Of a DNA stretch of 64,000 nt, positions 1-11,035 are shown piece after piece. The notes under the pieces are model-generated. The model did not search any database. It saw only the letters and a program-made list of their open reading frames with translations, and was not told where the DNA came from. The stretch spans positions 58,657,371 to 58,721,370 of the forward strand of contig NC_068567.1 in NCBI RefSeq assembly GCF_025698545.1, read 5' to 3'. The DNA is from Gossypium raimondii. Lineage: Eukaryota > Streptophyta > Magnoliopsida > Malvales > Malvaceae. How positions within the stretch are numbered: position 1 is the first letter of the stretch; the number at the start of each line of letters is the position of its first letter. The position numbers were made by a program, and so were the translations under genes.

Positions 1-1121
1 CCACTTTTTGGGCGGGTGACTCGACCCATGATCAGGTCTATCACCAAGTGAGTAGTTTTTTTTTTATTATTTCAAAATGTCATAGCAACCAATTTAACAA
101 CAACAAAAAAAAGAACACGGTTAAGAGTTGGACTTGAATTTTAAAATTTGAAAAACAAAGAAACTAAATTCCTAGAAATACAAGTACAAAAACTAAATTC
201 CTAACTTTTGAAAAGTACCAGGATTGAAGGCATATTTTAACCGTATTTTAAAGTTAAAAAATCTTATATTAGGGCTCTTGTAAAATTATAATTTTATTAA
301 AACCCTTAAAATTGAATTATAAAATTTTTTTGAATGGCTAATTTTTTTTAAATATTTATTTTATTATAATCAGATTATTAGGGTATAGTGCTGGCAACAA
401 TGAGTAATTGCAGGTGTTTTCTGAAAACATAAACGATTAGTTATGAAATATATTCTATTCCAACAGCTGGGATTAAACCCTATCACATGATTAAAAGAAG
501 AAAATATACATAAAATTATTATGTTTACAAATGAGCCCAAATTGGAAATTTTGTGCCCTGCTAAAAATTGTTAACCATCAAAATCAGATTTTGATAATCA
601 AAATGGGAATCAAAACAGACGGATTAACTTGTCTAGATGAATCTGAAACGTATCTGGATTAGTTTGAGAAGTGCGTTGGAATGAAACAATGCCTGGTCAC
701 GTGTTGTAATTGCAGAGGCAGCAAACGGATACGCCAGCAGAGTATATTCCATTCGATGAGTCTTGGAAGTCTGTCAAATTTTTGATCCTTTGAAACGGAA
801 GTTCTTGGATGAAATGGAAGATGTTGGTGATTGGTGGGCGGTGGGCTGAATCTTGGTTCCTGACAGGACAGAACAGGGCAGATCGGATTTCACTGCAATT
901 CCACACGATCTGTTCTTCTTCAACCTTCCCAGATACATCCTATTCATTTCAAGCTCAACATTTTAATATTATGAGGGCAGAGAGAGCTGGCACCATTTTT
1001 AAATGCTTTGACCAAATGTTATGAGCCTAGCAGAAGAAAACAAGCCCGAAAAGGCTGAGAGGCTTTCAGTTTTTCTTCCCAAATATGGCTACAACATTGG
1101 TTATTAGCTTTCCTCCGAGAT
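1..1121. other. Intergenic, no gene recognised
   Basis: AT-rich sequence. The stretch from about 560 to 1120 is less AT-rich and more unique-looking than its surroundings. Overlapping frames of 69-71 codons on both strands at 697-1024 have no recognisable domain. It may be the 3' untranslated remains of whatever gave the short frame at 1122-1253, but nothing proves this. Confidence 0.4.
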
Positions 1122-1253
1122 TTAGGAATTTGGTTCAATATGCTCACCCAATGTAAGTGGTGCTACAGAAGGGACATGCTTGAGATGTTGGACATCTTCT
1201 CCATTTCTCCCATCTGATCCATAAGCTAAGAATTCATCAACATCATATGGCAT
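1122..1253 (-). other. Unrecognised 43-codon frame, possible terminal-exon remnant
   Basis: On the minus strand an ATG at 1253 opens 43 codons ending in TAA at 1122-1124. The peptide is hydrophilic and of mixed composition (it begins MPYDVDEFLAYGSDG and ends in EHIEPNS). This is unlike the Phe/Ile/Leu/Lys-rich junk frames nearby, so it could be the last exon or a fragment of a host gene. I do not recognise the family. No upstream exon or promoter could be identified and the downstream region has no other coding signal. A chance frame remains possible. Confidence 0.2.
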
Positions 1254-1630
1254 TATTTATTATTTTCATTAAATTGGTTTATGCTTTCCTCCTCAACAAC
1301 TTAACACATATGAACTTCTGAAAATCAATACCAAGGATATATGTTACCACCCAAACCACTAAAAAGTTTAAAAGAACATCCCAAATATCTAGTTTTGTAG
1401 TATGGGATTGCAAAATCATAACATGTTATCGGCACGGTGAAGCTAAAATTGTTGATAAGGGCTAAGATATTTTTATAAAATATACATTTTCAAAGGGACG
1501 AAGCTAGAAATGTTAAAATTTGAGTCTAACTTTATTATCAAAATTTAGGAAAAAATAAAATAAGTTAAATGCTCAAATTGTATTAGATATTTTACTTATT
1601 TAACTTTAATTTTTACCTAATTAATATTTA

Positions 1631-2019
1631 GGGTAAACTACAAAAATAGTCACTTTTGTTTGCCTCAGATTATATTTTAGTCACTTGTGTTTGAAATGTT
1701 ACGTTTTAGTCACTTACGTTATCATTTTGTTACAAAGTGGTCACTCTACCGTTAAACTCTGTTACGTCCCTAACAACAGTCCAAATAGGTTTTAATTAAA
1801 TAAATAATTTGGACTGCCATGTAGGACATCTAAGTTGGCATTTTAAACCCATTTGGACCGCCACGTAGGACCATTGTTAGGAAGGTAATGGAACTTAACG
1901 GTAGAGTGACCATTTCGTAACAAAACGATAACATAAGTGACTAAAACGTAACGTTTCAAAGATGAGTGACTAAAATGTAATCTAAGACAAACAAAAGTGA
2001 CTATTTTTGTACTTTACCC
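1631..2019. mobile_element. Mutator-like MITE (389 bp) with perfect 9-bp target duplication
   Basis: The termini are GGGTAAACTACAAAAATAGT and its inverted counterpart ending TTTACCC. The inverted similarity runs inwards for well over 100 bp per arm (AGTCACTTTTGTTTG, GTTACGTTTTAGTCACTTA, TGGTCACTCTACCGTTAA). The direct 9-bp duplication TAATATTTA flanks it at 1622-1630 and 2020-2028. Long terminal inverted repeats plus 9-bp duplications are the mark of Mutator superfamily elements. There is no transposase frame, so it is non-autonomous. Diverged members with related ends lie at 26050, 42862, 49147 and 53722. Confidence 0.88.
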
Positions 2020-2716
2020 TAATATTTATATACCATTTACATTTGGATATGGCAATTATTAAAATTTATTTTTATCAAATTAATATTTTAGATACTATTT
2101 TTATTAGTTTACCAAATTAAACTAAAAATGTTATTAAATTTATCATAAAAGAATATAAATTTTATAAAAGAAATCAAATTTAAAAGTTTTTGAAAAATTT
2201 TGGGATCAAACACAAATTTATTATTTTTTAAATACTAATTATAATATCAAAATAACAAATTTAAATTTAAAATATTAAAAATATTTTTTTATAAAATTTA
2301 GTGGTCGGTCCTCTGTAAAACCTTAAATTTACCACTTATTATCATTACAACAAATATAATGATTCTATTTGTAATTGGAAACTAGATTAGTAAGTCCTAA
2401 ATTAGTAAAGTTTAGGAGATTGGCCAGTTGATTGAGAGCCTATAACAGGGACTATAACCCTCCTTGTGATATACGGATTGAGAGCATCAAAAACTTCTTA
2501 AAAGAAGTCTCCTTTCTTCATTCATTTCTAAGATCAATCTAAAGTGTTTGTTGGCTTCAAAGGGAAAATGATTGAGAGTATGGATTGATTGGGGTTAAAT
2601 GTAAATGTATAACATCAAATTGTGTAAACAATGTTTATTCTTTCATCCATAATAAGACGAGTTACAGTATTTCATATATTGCACTTTTAGCATATAAAAG
2701 AAATACGATGGTTGGA

Positions 2717-2971
2717 GTAAAAGTATCACGAAAGTCCTTATATTAGAAGTTAGATTGTATTTTATCCTTTTACTTAAAAAATATGTAAATTAGTCTCAGA
2801 CGTTAAATCAAAGAACAAATTAATCATTTCATTAAAAATTTCATCACTTTATATTGTTAAAATTGATGTGGAAATGAATGTAAATTTTAACAAAATAATT
2901 TACCCATTTTTAAGTAAAAGATCAAAATTCATTTTAACTCCTAATATAAAGGCCTCTACAATATTTTTACC
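2717..2971. repeat. Inverted-repeat (foldback) element, about 255 bp
   Basis: The left arm (GTAAAAGTATCACGAAAGTC, then CTTATATTAGAAGTTA and TATCCTTTTACTTAAAAA) recurs inverted on the right (TTTTTAAGTAAAAGATCAAA, AACTCCTAATATAAAGGCC, ending AATATTTTTAC). No convincing target duplication remains. A related half-copy lies just downstream of the copia element near 39980-40100. No coding content. Confidence 0.6.
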
Positions 2972-3660
2972 GTTGTGAAAAAAAATATATAGAATTAAAT
3001 ATAATTTTATCACCCTCATTTAATTCAGAAAAGAAAATTAAATTAATGTAAACAAATAATCAAACATTGAAGATATAAAACGGAGTGATTAATAGAAATA
3101 TATTATATCAAAAGCAAACAAAAGAAGGCAAAGTTCCAAAGAAACATCAAAAACGCAATTATACTTTCCCCATTTTCAATGTTTGTAAAGTCCCAAAACT
3201 AAGCTAATCTCACCTTCTCCCACTTTTCGAAATTAGGGTTTTCTCATGCCAACCATGAACTACTACCATACCTCAACAACAATTATTGAGCAGAAAAACA
3301 TAAAAACAACAACATATATCTGATCATAAAACATAGAGTAAGAGTTAAAAAAACTTTGTTCAAAGATGGTCGAAGTTAGTGTCAAATAAAGATTTCAGTA
3401 CTAGTCTTTCACCGTATTCTAGTTTTTGATAAATAATATATGATTGGTGTCGAATTCAAATCTCGATCATGTGATACAAAAGATGTACACATGCAAGTAA
3501 AGTATATGATCGATAGAAATGCAGTTGTATGTAGTACTTTAGAGTAATATGTAGCAATTGGATGGGATGGGATGGGATGGGATTAATTTGAAACTTTCAA
3601 AAATTAACCCTAGAACTCTCTCTATATGCATTAGGTTTAGTTTCTTTCATAAAATCTCTA
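2972..3660. other. AT-rich intergenic and AHL 3' flank, with (GGGAT)n at 3560-3583
   Basis: No gene seen. A short pentanucleotide run of GGGAT units sits at 3560-3583. The stretch lies downstream of the AHL stop codon on the minus strand, so its right end probably carries the AHL 3' untranslated region and polyadenylation site. Confidence 0.4.
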
Positions 3661-3821
3661 CTGTTCATATATAAATTAACCATGTTTTGAAGGAGAAAGA
3701 AAATTCCCACAAAAAAAGAAACAAAAAAGAAGATACATATATATAAAGAGAGAGAGAATATGATGTCAGAAATAATGTTTTGTACAAAGAACTCAAACTT
3801 ACCGAGAGTGCCAAACTTAGG

Positions 3822-4667
3822 CTAGAAGGTAGGCCTTGTTGCAGTACCACTCCACCCGAATACATCACCTGGAAAAGGATAGCTTCCCAAATTATAGAAA
3901 GGAACACCTCCACCACCGCCAGTTCCAGTAGCGCCGCTGTTGCTGGTGGTGCCATTGCCTCCATCACCCAACTGCCCTCCACCACCGCTGCCGGTCACTC
4001 CAGATGTCTGTGAAGCTGCTGGTTGAAGCTGAACTGCTGGCTCTTCCTCTTGGTTATCAAGAGGTAACCTATCATAAACTGCATTGGCAAATGACGCAGC
4101 CATTAATACAACCGGACCCGAAGCCATCAATGGACCCGCCACGCTGCCTCCCACCACTTGGCCCTGACCACCGGCGAGATAAATAGTCAAGCCACCGGCT
4201 CCAGGAGGCGCCGGTGGTGGAAGAGAAGTACCGGTTAAAGATAAAACCTCGAACCGTCCATGTAGTGTTATGACACTCCCGGATGGGGCAGCCGGTTGCC
4301 GCAATGTGACATTAGTGACGGCCCCGGTTCCACTGAGCACACAAACACCCCGACCGCGCCGCCGTGCGTAGTTTGCTACCGAGTCAACTATGTCCGAACC
4401 AGAAGATATTTCAAGCACATGGGATCTTAGTGAATTTGGACTGTCGCGAGTGACGATGATCGGTGGTTTAGGTTTATTCTTAGAGCCAGCTGGACGACCT
4501 CGAGGCCTTCTTTCTCCACCACCAGAACTGGTGGTGGTACCGCCATGATCGGTTCCTTCTTTCTCCGGTGAGTGCTTGGTGTCCCTCAGTTGGGGTTGCA
4601 GCTGAAGCTCTGGTCCGAGTAGCTGATGAACATACCGAGAACCTGAACCTGATTCCAGCCCTGACAT
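3822..4667 (-). CDS. AT-hook motif nuclear-localized (AHL) protein, clade A, 281 aa
   Basis: Plant DNA-binding regulator expected in the nucleus, where AHL proteins bind AT-rich DNA and form homo- and hetero-trimers that modulate growth and flowering genes. Visible parts: a short N-terminus with the SRYVHQLL motif typical of the AHL27/AHL29 group; a type-I AT-hook at residues 53-62 (core R56-G57-R58) followed by the basic SKNKPKPP and VTRDSPN linker; a single PPC/DUF296 domain at about 82-205 containing GRFEVL (137-142, the AHL interaction motif) and [16 protein letters not shown]; and a Gly/Ser/Thr-rich tail. The hook reads RPAG rather than the commoner RPPG. The start is the ATG at 4667: an in-frame GTG ten codons upstream is directly preceded by a TAA. 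The frame is uninterrupted and intronless, as usual for clade A. The exact AHL number cannot be assigned by eye. Confidence 0.93.
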   Translation of the reverse strand: MSGLESGSGSRYVHQLLGPELQLQPQLRDTKHSPEKEGTDHGGTTTSSGGGERRPRGRPAGSKNKPKPPIIVTRDSPNSLRSHVLEISSGSDIVDSVANYARRRGRGVCVLSGTGAVTNVTLRQPAAPSGSVITLHGRFEVLSLTGTSLPPPAPPGAGGLTIYLAGGQGQVVGGSVAGPLMASGPVVLMAASFANAVYDRLPLDNQEEEPAVQLQPAASQTSGVTGSGGGGQLGDGGNGTTSNSGATGTGGGGGVPFYNLGSYPFPGDVFGWSGTATRPTF

Positions 4668-5335
4668 TGCTAAATTCCACCTCTTCGATCTGACCACTTA
4701 TTAAAAAGAAAATTTAAGAGAATAATCTGTAAAAATAAATGAAAAAAAGAAACAAAAAATTTCCCAATTTATGAAGCTACCTGCTCTACGTGTTGAAAGC
4801 TAGGTTTTCTTCATTAACCAACATGATTGTGTGCTGAACAGAGATTAGCCAAAGCATAATATGGAAATAATTGTGTATTTTATTTACAACTTTACTGATT
4901 AAATGTTTTTTTTTTTTCAAATTTAAGTTCTGCAAGAATTCAACAAGAACCCAAAGTCATGATCAAATTAACAACACTGAAAGTTAAAACTCCAAAAAGA
5001 TCTATTAAAAGCTGAAAATTAGATTAATTAAGTTTGCCTTGACACCCAGATCCAGATCATTGCATATAATTAAGGAGAAGAAAAAGAGAGCAAAACCCAC
5101 TTGATGAATGATAGTGTGTGTGTATATATACATATATAAAACTAAATCAAATGAGATTTTTTATTATTAAGAAACTGTGTATTATTTTATATAAACTAAT
5201 AAAAATCATTTTATCTTGATTACCTCAAAATTTACGGGTTTGAATGTCTGAGAACCAAGCTTTGAAGGAATTGGATTCAAGGGAGAGACTTGAGAGCTTT
5301 TTAAGGGGGCAAAATGGAAAGCAAAGTGAGTGATT
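4668..5335 (-). promoter_or_regulatory. AHL 5' leader with probable 5' UTR intron (about 4727-5223)
   Basis: On the minus strand a good donor (GAG then GTAATC, intron from 5223) and a good acceptor (TTTATTTTTACAG, ending at 4727) bracket about 497 bp of AT-rich sequence between the TATA box and the ATG. I infer a spliced 5' leader with a first non-coding exon from about 5335 to 5224. Seen: the splice-like motifs. Inferred: their use. RNA evidence would settle it. Confidence 0.45.
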
Positions 5336-5362
5336 TGTTTCATTTAATATAGGTAATATCCA

Positions 5363-5371
5363 CTATATATA
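5363..5371 (-). promoter_or_regulatory. TATA box of the AHL gene
   Basis: Minus-strand TATATATAG about 30 bp upstream of a GC-richer leader. Its position fits transcription starting near 5335 and running into the leader and the AHL coding frame. There is no competing gene on this side. Confidence 0.5.
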
Positions 5372-5675
5372 ATGATAAAGCTAAAGATAAAGAGATGCTT
5401 TGAAAAAAAATTAATTAAAAATTTAAAAAAAAAAGAGGAGGCTTTGTTGACAAGCAAGGCATGTAAATATACAAGTGTTTCTTTTTACCTTATTAATTAT
5501 TTAGTTAGGAATTTAGGGTTGAAGTTAACCATTTTTTTCCTTGCTAAATGGATACAAAATAACTTTAAAAGGTGAACCTTGTGTATTCACTTGATAGTTA
5601 GAGTATTTATCGTCTCAAATGTGATTTAAGTTTGAATCGTACTAATTGGTGAACCTTGTGTATTGATCTAATTGA

Positions 5676-5814
5676 GGGTGTGTTTAGATGGGTGGTTGGG
5701 TGCGATACGATGCCTTTAGTTTATTTTTTGTCTTACACTATAGTATTTAATTTCACGGCCATAGCTATTTTTATACTAACTGCAGGTAAACGCACTGTCC
5801 ATTTAAACCCACCC
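5676..5814 (-). mobile_element. PIF/Harbinger-like MITE, 139 bp, TGA duplication
   Basis: The ends GGGTGTGTTTAGATGG and CCATTTAAACCCACCC are inverted repeats, and the trinucleotide TGA flanks both sides (5673-5675, 5815-5817). The interior (TTTTTTGTCTTACACTATAG, TACTAACTGCAGGTAAACGC) matches, inverted, the interior of the element at 12958-13107, so the two belong to one family. Short size, 3-bp TNA-type duplication and absence of coding sequence fit a Tourist/Harbinger MITE. A hAT origin is less likely because no 8-bp duplication is seen. Confidence 0.72.
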
Positions 5815-5879
5815 TGAGTTATGTCTACTTAAAATCTAGTATATATCATAGGTGTGATAAAATCTAGTATATATCAAGA

Positions 5880-6115
5880 GTTTGATTGAGTTGATGTTCT
5901 TCATCAACTGGATCTCAACTTAGTTGTGAAATCATCAAAAATTTATTATTTTTACAAAGCAACAAATATTATTTTAAAAGTATATTTATCTTTTATATAT
6001 TTTTATATCAAACCTAAAAAGTACATATAATGAGATTTGAACCCAAAAGATTGTAACATTTATTTCCTCAATTTTACTATTTTAACCAAAATCATATTTA
6101 TATTTATATATTTTT
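5880..6115 (-). mobile_element. tRNA-derived SINE, family copy 1
   Basis: Read on the minus strand, this copy has a pol III A-box-like TGGTTAAAATAG, then a B-box-like GGGTTCAAATCT about 32 bp on, followed by an AT-rich body and a conserved tail that includes the complement of CATCAACTGGATCTCAACTTAG. Related copies lie at 9950, 12050, 30085, 30311 and 33975, all in this orientation. The box arrangement is that of a tRNA-derived SINE. The family name is unknown to me. Confidence 0.6.
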
Positions 6116-6339
6116 AAATTTATTATATAATTGTTTTCGTCCATATTAATCTTTTTTTTAGGAAAACCTGTTTTAGATCCCATTTATCAATAAAAGGTGT
6201 AAAAAGAATAGTTTAATTCTTACATTTGAATAAAAGATGATAATGCATAAACAAATCCACTATGAGCTTGATAATTCATTAATTAACTCTGGGAATATGA
6301 TAATTAATTATTACTACTGTGTTTAAATTTCAGTTAAAA

Positions 6340-6760
6340 TTAAATTAATCGACTAAATCGATCTGATTTGGTTGGAGATCGGTTAATAAATTTTTGGAAA
6401 TTCGGTTATCGATTAATTCGGTTTGAAATCGAGTAATTAACCGAATTAACCGAACTTATGTACTGTTTTTAATTATGTAATGTTTCAAGACTTATAACTT
6501 GATTAATTATGTTAATTCGGACAATTCAATCAAAAGAACATTATCAATTTATTTTTTATATGTTTTATACTTGTTTTAACCAAAAAATAAAAATATATAA
6601 AATTCAATTAATTTGGTTAACCGATTGAATTAACCGGAATATTTTGTTTCGATTAATATTTTTTAAATTTTAATTGATTAACGATTAAAAACTAAAAGTA
6701 TTGATTAATATTAATTTAATGTAGTTAATTAACCATTTGAAAATTCTACTTGGTTGACCT
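6340..6760. repeat. Dispersed repeat rich in CGGTTAAT/ATTAACCG words
   Basis: Many alternating copies of TTCGGTTA, ATTAACCGAA and GATTAATTCGG on both strands, giving local self-complementarity. This is a degenerate repeat common in plant intergenic DNA. There is no coding frame, and the boundaries are approximate. Confidence 0.5.
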
Positions 6761-8555
6761 CCCATAAACAAAGATGATATAAAACAAATAAAACCAGTAA
6801 TTTTGTGATCAAAACAAATGATGATTAAACAAATGAAAATAGTACCCACGATGCAAAGCTACGAAATAAAAGTATTCATTCATTCGAGATGCTAACCTTG
6901 GACCAAACAAAAATGGTGGCAGTGGCTAGAAAGTGAAAGACTGTAAAGACAAAGAGAAGAAGAGTCTTGAAATGCAGCATGGAGCAGACCAGACACGATA
7001 ACTCTGCCCAAACGGGTCAGTCACGTGAGAACTGTCGGGTACATTGAAACTTCCCTTCTCACTTCATGCCTCTCCACTCCCCAGTAGTATCTAATGCTAA
7101 TCTTATTTAATTCTTCCAAGCAGGTTAAATATATTTATATTTTTAAAAATTCTGCATAATTATGATTATTATTAAGGCTGAAGTGAAAATCTTTTAAGGT
7201 CACAATTTCATTTTTGGAAGATGAAAATATAATTTTATATTTTTAAGGGATTAAACATAAAATAAAATTTTATAATGTGTTAATATATAATTTCAGGAAT
7301 AAACATCTTTTTTTTCAATTCTGGGAGATTTAGGGTTAATTGCATTTTCTTTTATAGGCATCGGTTGATTATCCTCAATTTTCTTAGAAAATATTATGAA
7401 TGTTTGTTATGGTCATGGTGCATGATTTGATTTGGCTTTTGGATTAAAAAATCATTTAGTCTTGGGTCATTCCCAATTTTTTAAAAACATTTTGATCATT
7501 TTAAAAATTAATATTTAGATTCTTTTGGAGTTTTTCATTTTTTTTAGAATTTTTATATTTATTGTTAAAAATATTATAAAAGATCAAATTGATATTTTAG
7601 TTTCGGGCCAAATTAAGTACTAACCCTATATAAAATGTGTTACATCATTGTTTCTTCTAAGGGGTTAACTTGTGAATAATCAAAACGTTAGAAATCGATA
7701 AAATTTTGTAACTTTTCATCGTCTAATGATTGAAACGAAAAACTATTAATAATTAAGCAACCCTTAATCTAATTTACCGTACTATAATTGAATTGAATTG
7801 AATTTCTTAATCGGTATATCACGTTACAGGATGGAGGATGGCCCCATCATTATGTCCTCCACCAAGCCAAAGAAGCAAAACCCAGAAGCTCATGGTTTTG
7901 TAAGAAATTAGCCTTTATCCTTACCTAATTGACCATCTTTACTTTCTTTGTCCATCATCACTCATCACTATGTTGAGAAAAAGAATGAAGAAAAATTGAA
8001 AATCCATTAAACATAATATTAGATCCAAAATTGATCATATTCACAAAATTTGCAATATTCATTAGTTTTTTTTTTCATAAAGGAAATGATAGATTCAACT
8101 TACAATTACTTTATTTATAATTCAATCCTGAACATCAATCCACTGTCAAGGTCCTGGTCCCCTAAAATAGATTTTTTTTCATTTTGGTTAATAAATATAA
8201 ATTTGCACTTTAACCCCTCTTAAAATGATAAAATTTTGATTTAATCCTTTAAAAATATATTTTTATTATAGTAAAAATTACAATTTGATTTCAAACTTCC
8301 CTAAAAAATTTTCTGGCTTCATCTCAACCTACTGTGCAATGGTTTCAAATCTCAATATATGACTTCGTTCATGTATATAAATGTGTATGTATAACTGGCA
8401 GGTTTTCAATTTTAAATTATGGAATTGAGAAGCATATCTCATTTGAATTTTCCCTGGCTCACAATATGCAATTTGAGTGTAAAAAAAATTGAATACACAA
8501 GGTATTAGATAAGATTTTCTCTAAGGGTGTAAATGAGATATTGGTGTTCTCAAAT
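6761..8555. other. AT-rich intergenic, nothing recognised
   Basis: No coding frame with believable composition, no terminal-repeat element with clear ends, and no RNA gene seen in this stretch. Confidence 0.4.
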
Positions 8556-8850
8556 TATTGGACTTTGATTCAATAATTATCAAGTCGAACTCGAACTTGA
8601 ACTCGAGCTATCGGTCGAGCTACATTTGAGCTTAGTAATACTTGACTCGAACGACTCGCGAACCTTATCGATCTTTTCATGTTTTTACAATATTAAATTA
8701 CGTTATTGCCTTTAATATATATTATTAACCTTAAGCTTAATTATTGAGTCAAACTCGGGTTCGAGTACAAAAATTGATAAGTGAACTACTTGAACCAAGT
8801 ATTGAATTCCAAATTTCGAATCGAGCTGGAACTCAAACTTATTATATGAA
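8556..8850. repeat. Degenerate repeat of CTCGAACTCGAGC-type words
   Basis: Repeated TCGAACTCGAACTTGAAC, CTCGAGCTATCGGTCGAGC and inverted GAGTCAAACTCGGGTTCGAG flank an AT-rich centre, making a loose inverted repeat. This kind of sequence is common in plant intergenic repeats. No coding content; boundaries approximate. Confidence 0.5.
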
Positions 8851-9286
8851 AATACAATGAGTCTCAAAGAAATTAATAATGTCTAGGTCTTAAAGGATTC
8901 GAATATAATTTCCAGTACTCGAAATAGTAGGAGTTGCAAGATAGATTGAATGGTAATTTCTAATAGATAGATGAGTAAAAGTAAGCACAGATAGTGACTC
9001 GATTAAGGGTGATACTAATTTTTTAAATAATAATAATTGTGATAACCTTTTTGAGAAGTAATGGTATTTGGCAGATAAAGAAACCTCTTCGGGCTGGTGG
9101 GATTCTAAAGAAAGGGAATCACATGCTCTGCAATATGGATAGATTAGCCTCCTCATGACCTAATTAATAATAATTATAATTGTTATTATATATACAAGTA
9201 CCCTTCTTGAGCCACCAAAAAGGTTGCATTAGGACCTGGATACAAATTTTTGCAATTTAGGTTGGTTTGATGTTACGATTATCATC
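8851..9286. other. Intergenic, nothing recognised
   Basis: An 88-codon minus-strand frame at 8890-9156 has no recognisable domain. I do not treat it as a gene. The sequence at 9060-9160 is less AT-rich than its surroundings, but gives no family match that I can see. Confidence 0.35.
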
Positions 9287-9805
9287 GAGTTAATTGCACT
9301 AAAGATCCTTAAATTATGATTTTCATTTAAATTAGTTCTTAAATTTTAAAATATTTTAATTATATTTTTAAACTATTAATGTTATATCAATCAAGTCTTT
9401 TATTATTAAAATTATTAATTTAATTATTAAATGAAACATCAAATCTCATGCTGCATAATTTAAAATAAAAAATTAAAGTAAAATAAAACATGGTCGCATA
9501 ACTTTTAAAAGTAAAAACTAAAAGTAAAAAAAAAAAGTGAACAATAAATCTTTTGTAAAAGTTTTGAAAACCTTAAAACCAAAATTTTTACGACAACCAT
9601 TTTAAGAATATTCTATTTTTTCTTTAGAATTTTCGTTTTAAATTATATCACATGAGATATGACATCCAATTTAATGGTTAAATTGACGATTTGAGTAACG
9701 AAAGGACTTTATTGATAATTTTAGGATGTAATTGAAATGTTTTAAAGTTTGGAGACTAAGCTAGAATGAAAGTCATAATTTAAGGATATTTGATGTAATT
9801 AACTC
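9287..9805. mobile_element. Long inverted-repeat, MULE-like MITE (519 bp)
   Basis: The left end GAGTTAATTGCACTAAAGAT, followed by CCTTAAATTATGATTTTCATT, pairs with the right end AATGAAAGTCATAATTTAAGG then ATGTAATTAACTC. Inner arms also pair (CACATGAGATATGACATC with its counterpart near 9430-9460). No exact target duplication survives. There is no coding frame, so it is a non-autonomous element. Confidence 0.65.
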
Positions 9806-9949
9806 TTCTTTATTAATATCGTATCAATCTATATATTAATATAATTATTAATAACGTAAATTTTAAAATATTTTTCAGTATTGATATTTCAAGTCAACCT
9901 AATTAACTTGGGAAGGAAAAATTATCAAATGGAAGTCAACAATTACGCT

Positions 9950-10195
9950 TGTACTATTATTTAATATTTTGATTGGGTTGAAGTTATTAATTAATTGAGT
10001 CTATTTAATTATTAAATTATTAAGAATTATTATTTTATAAAATAATAAATAATATTTTGAGGATATTTTTATTTTATATAAAATCTAGAAAAATATAAAC
10101 ATACATATGATAGTATTTAAACCCAAAACATGATAATTTTATTATTTCAACTTTACCATTTCAATCAAAATCACATTTGATTTTTATATAATCTT
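9950..10195 (-). mobile_element. tRNA-derived SINE, family copy 2
   Basis: Same layout as the copy at 5880-6115: on the minus strand GATTGAAATGGTAAAGTTG, then a B-box-like TTTGGGTTTAAATACT, then the shared AT-rich body that contains ATAATATTTTGAGGATA on the plus strand. The 3' tail is more eroded. Confidence 0.55.
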
Positions 10196-10239
10196 TTGTA
10201 TAAATTGTTACATTAAGTTTTCCACTTGCATTGTAAATG

Positions 10240-10560
10240 TGCTCAAATCTAATATTTTGGCATTCGATAAAATTTAATCTTCAACGTTTACATCTTATAT
10301 CATTTTGGCCATATTTTTTTGTTAAATTTAGTCAATAACCTTTTAAAAAAGAATCAAATCACTTCTTTTAATGGAAATACTAACTAAAACATAATTTTTT
10401 TTAACGATGTTGGCATGGCAACGCACGTGATAATCTACGTGTATTTCGTGTTGACATAATTTTTTTTGTCTCATAAGCCATAAAAAATTAAAATAAAATA
10501 GCATAAAGTACACATAGATTGCCATGAAGGCTTCTATGTTTAAAATTTTAACATCTTTAT
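10240..10560. repeat. Degenerate inverted-repeat element
   Basis: The centre holds the palindrome-like block TGGCATGGCAACGCACGTGATAAT around AATCTACGTG, flanked by TTTTAACGAT and TTTTGGC words. Related palindromic centres occur in the elements at 18807, 25430-25930, 27440-27830 and 43579. Boundaries are not determined. Confidence 0.4.
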
Positions 10561-10738
10561 AGTAAATAACATGTTTACCCTTATTTGATAAGTTTATTGT
10601 ATTTAAAATTTTCTCTTTTAGTCATTAGTGTCACTTCAAACTCAGCCACGTGCTTAATACTCTACTAGATTTGACACGCCCATTATGTGGACGAAAAAAA
10701 CTATGAAGCAAATTGATTAAAAATAATAATATACAAAT

Positions 10739-11035
10739 TGTCACGTCCCAAAATATAGAAGGTTAATAAAAATAAATAATCAAGAAATTGAATAGGCTTG
10801 ATGGTTAAGTAGTTAGTGTACTCCCTAGAAGTTTTAGGTTCAAGCAACTCTTTTCCAATTTCTTTTACTTATATTTTCAACAAACTAGGATAAAACCACA
10901 CTAAAATACATATTGTCAGCTGTTAAAATTGAGTAAAAAATAAGTGTTAGGCCTAATGGTTAATACGCCAATACCCTCCTTTGTACACCCAAGTTTGAGC
11001 CACTATATCCCCAAAATCCCATTTTAATTTTTCGA
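10739..11035 (+). mobile_element. LTR fragment related to the solo LTR at 15966
   Basis: It begins TGTCACGTCCCAAAA, close to the TGTAACGCCCCAAAA start of the 15966 solo LTR. It carries two tRNA-like modules in the same order and at similar spacing: GGCTTGATGGTTAAGTAG...GGTTCAAGC at 10796-10852 and AGGCCTAATGGTTAATACG...AGTTTGAGCC at 10949-11001. It stops soon after the second module, so only the 5' tip of the LTR is present. Confidence 0.5.

Noticed and set aside
3665..4186. Frames overlapping the AHL gene on both strands
   Set aside because: All lie within the GC-rich AHL coding region or its 3' flank in other frames and show no domain.
4668..4697. Earlier AHL start at 4697
   Set aside because: The codon at 4697 is GTG directly preceded by an in-frame TAA; the first in-frame ATG is at 4667.
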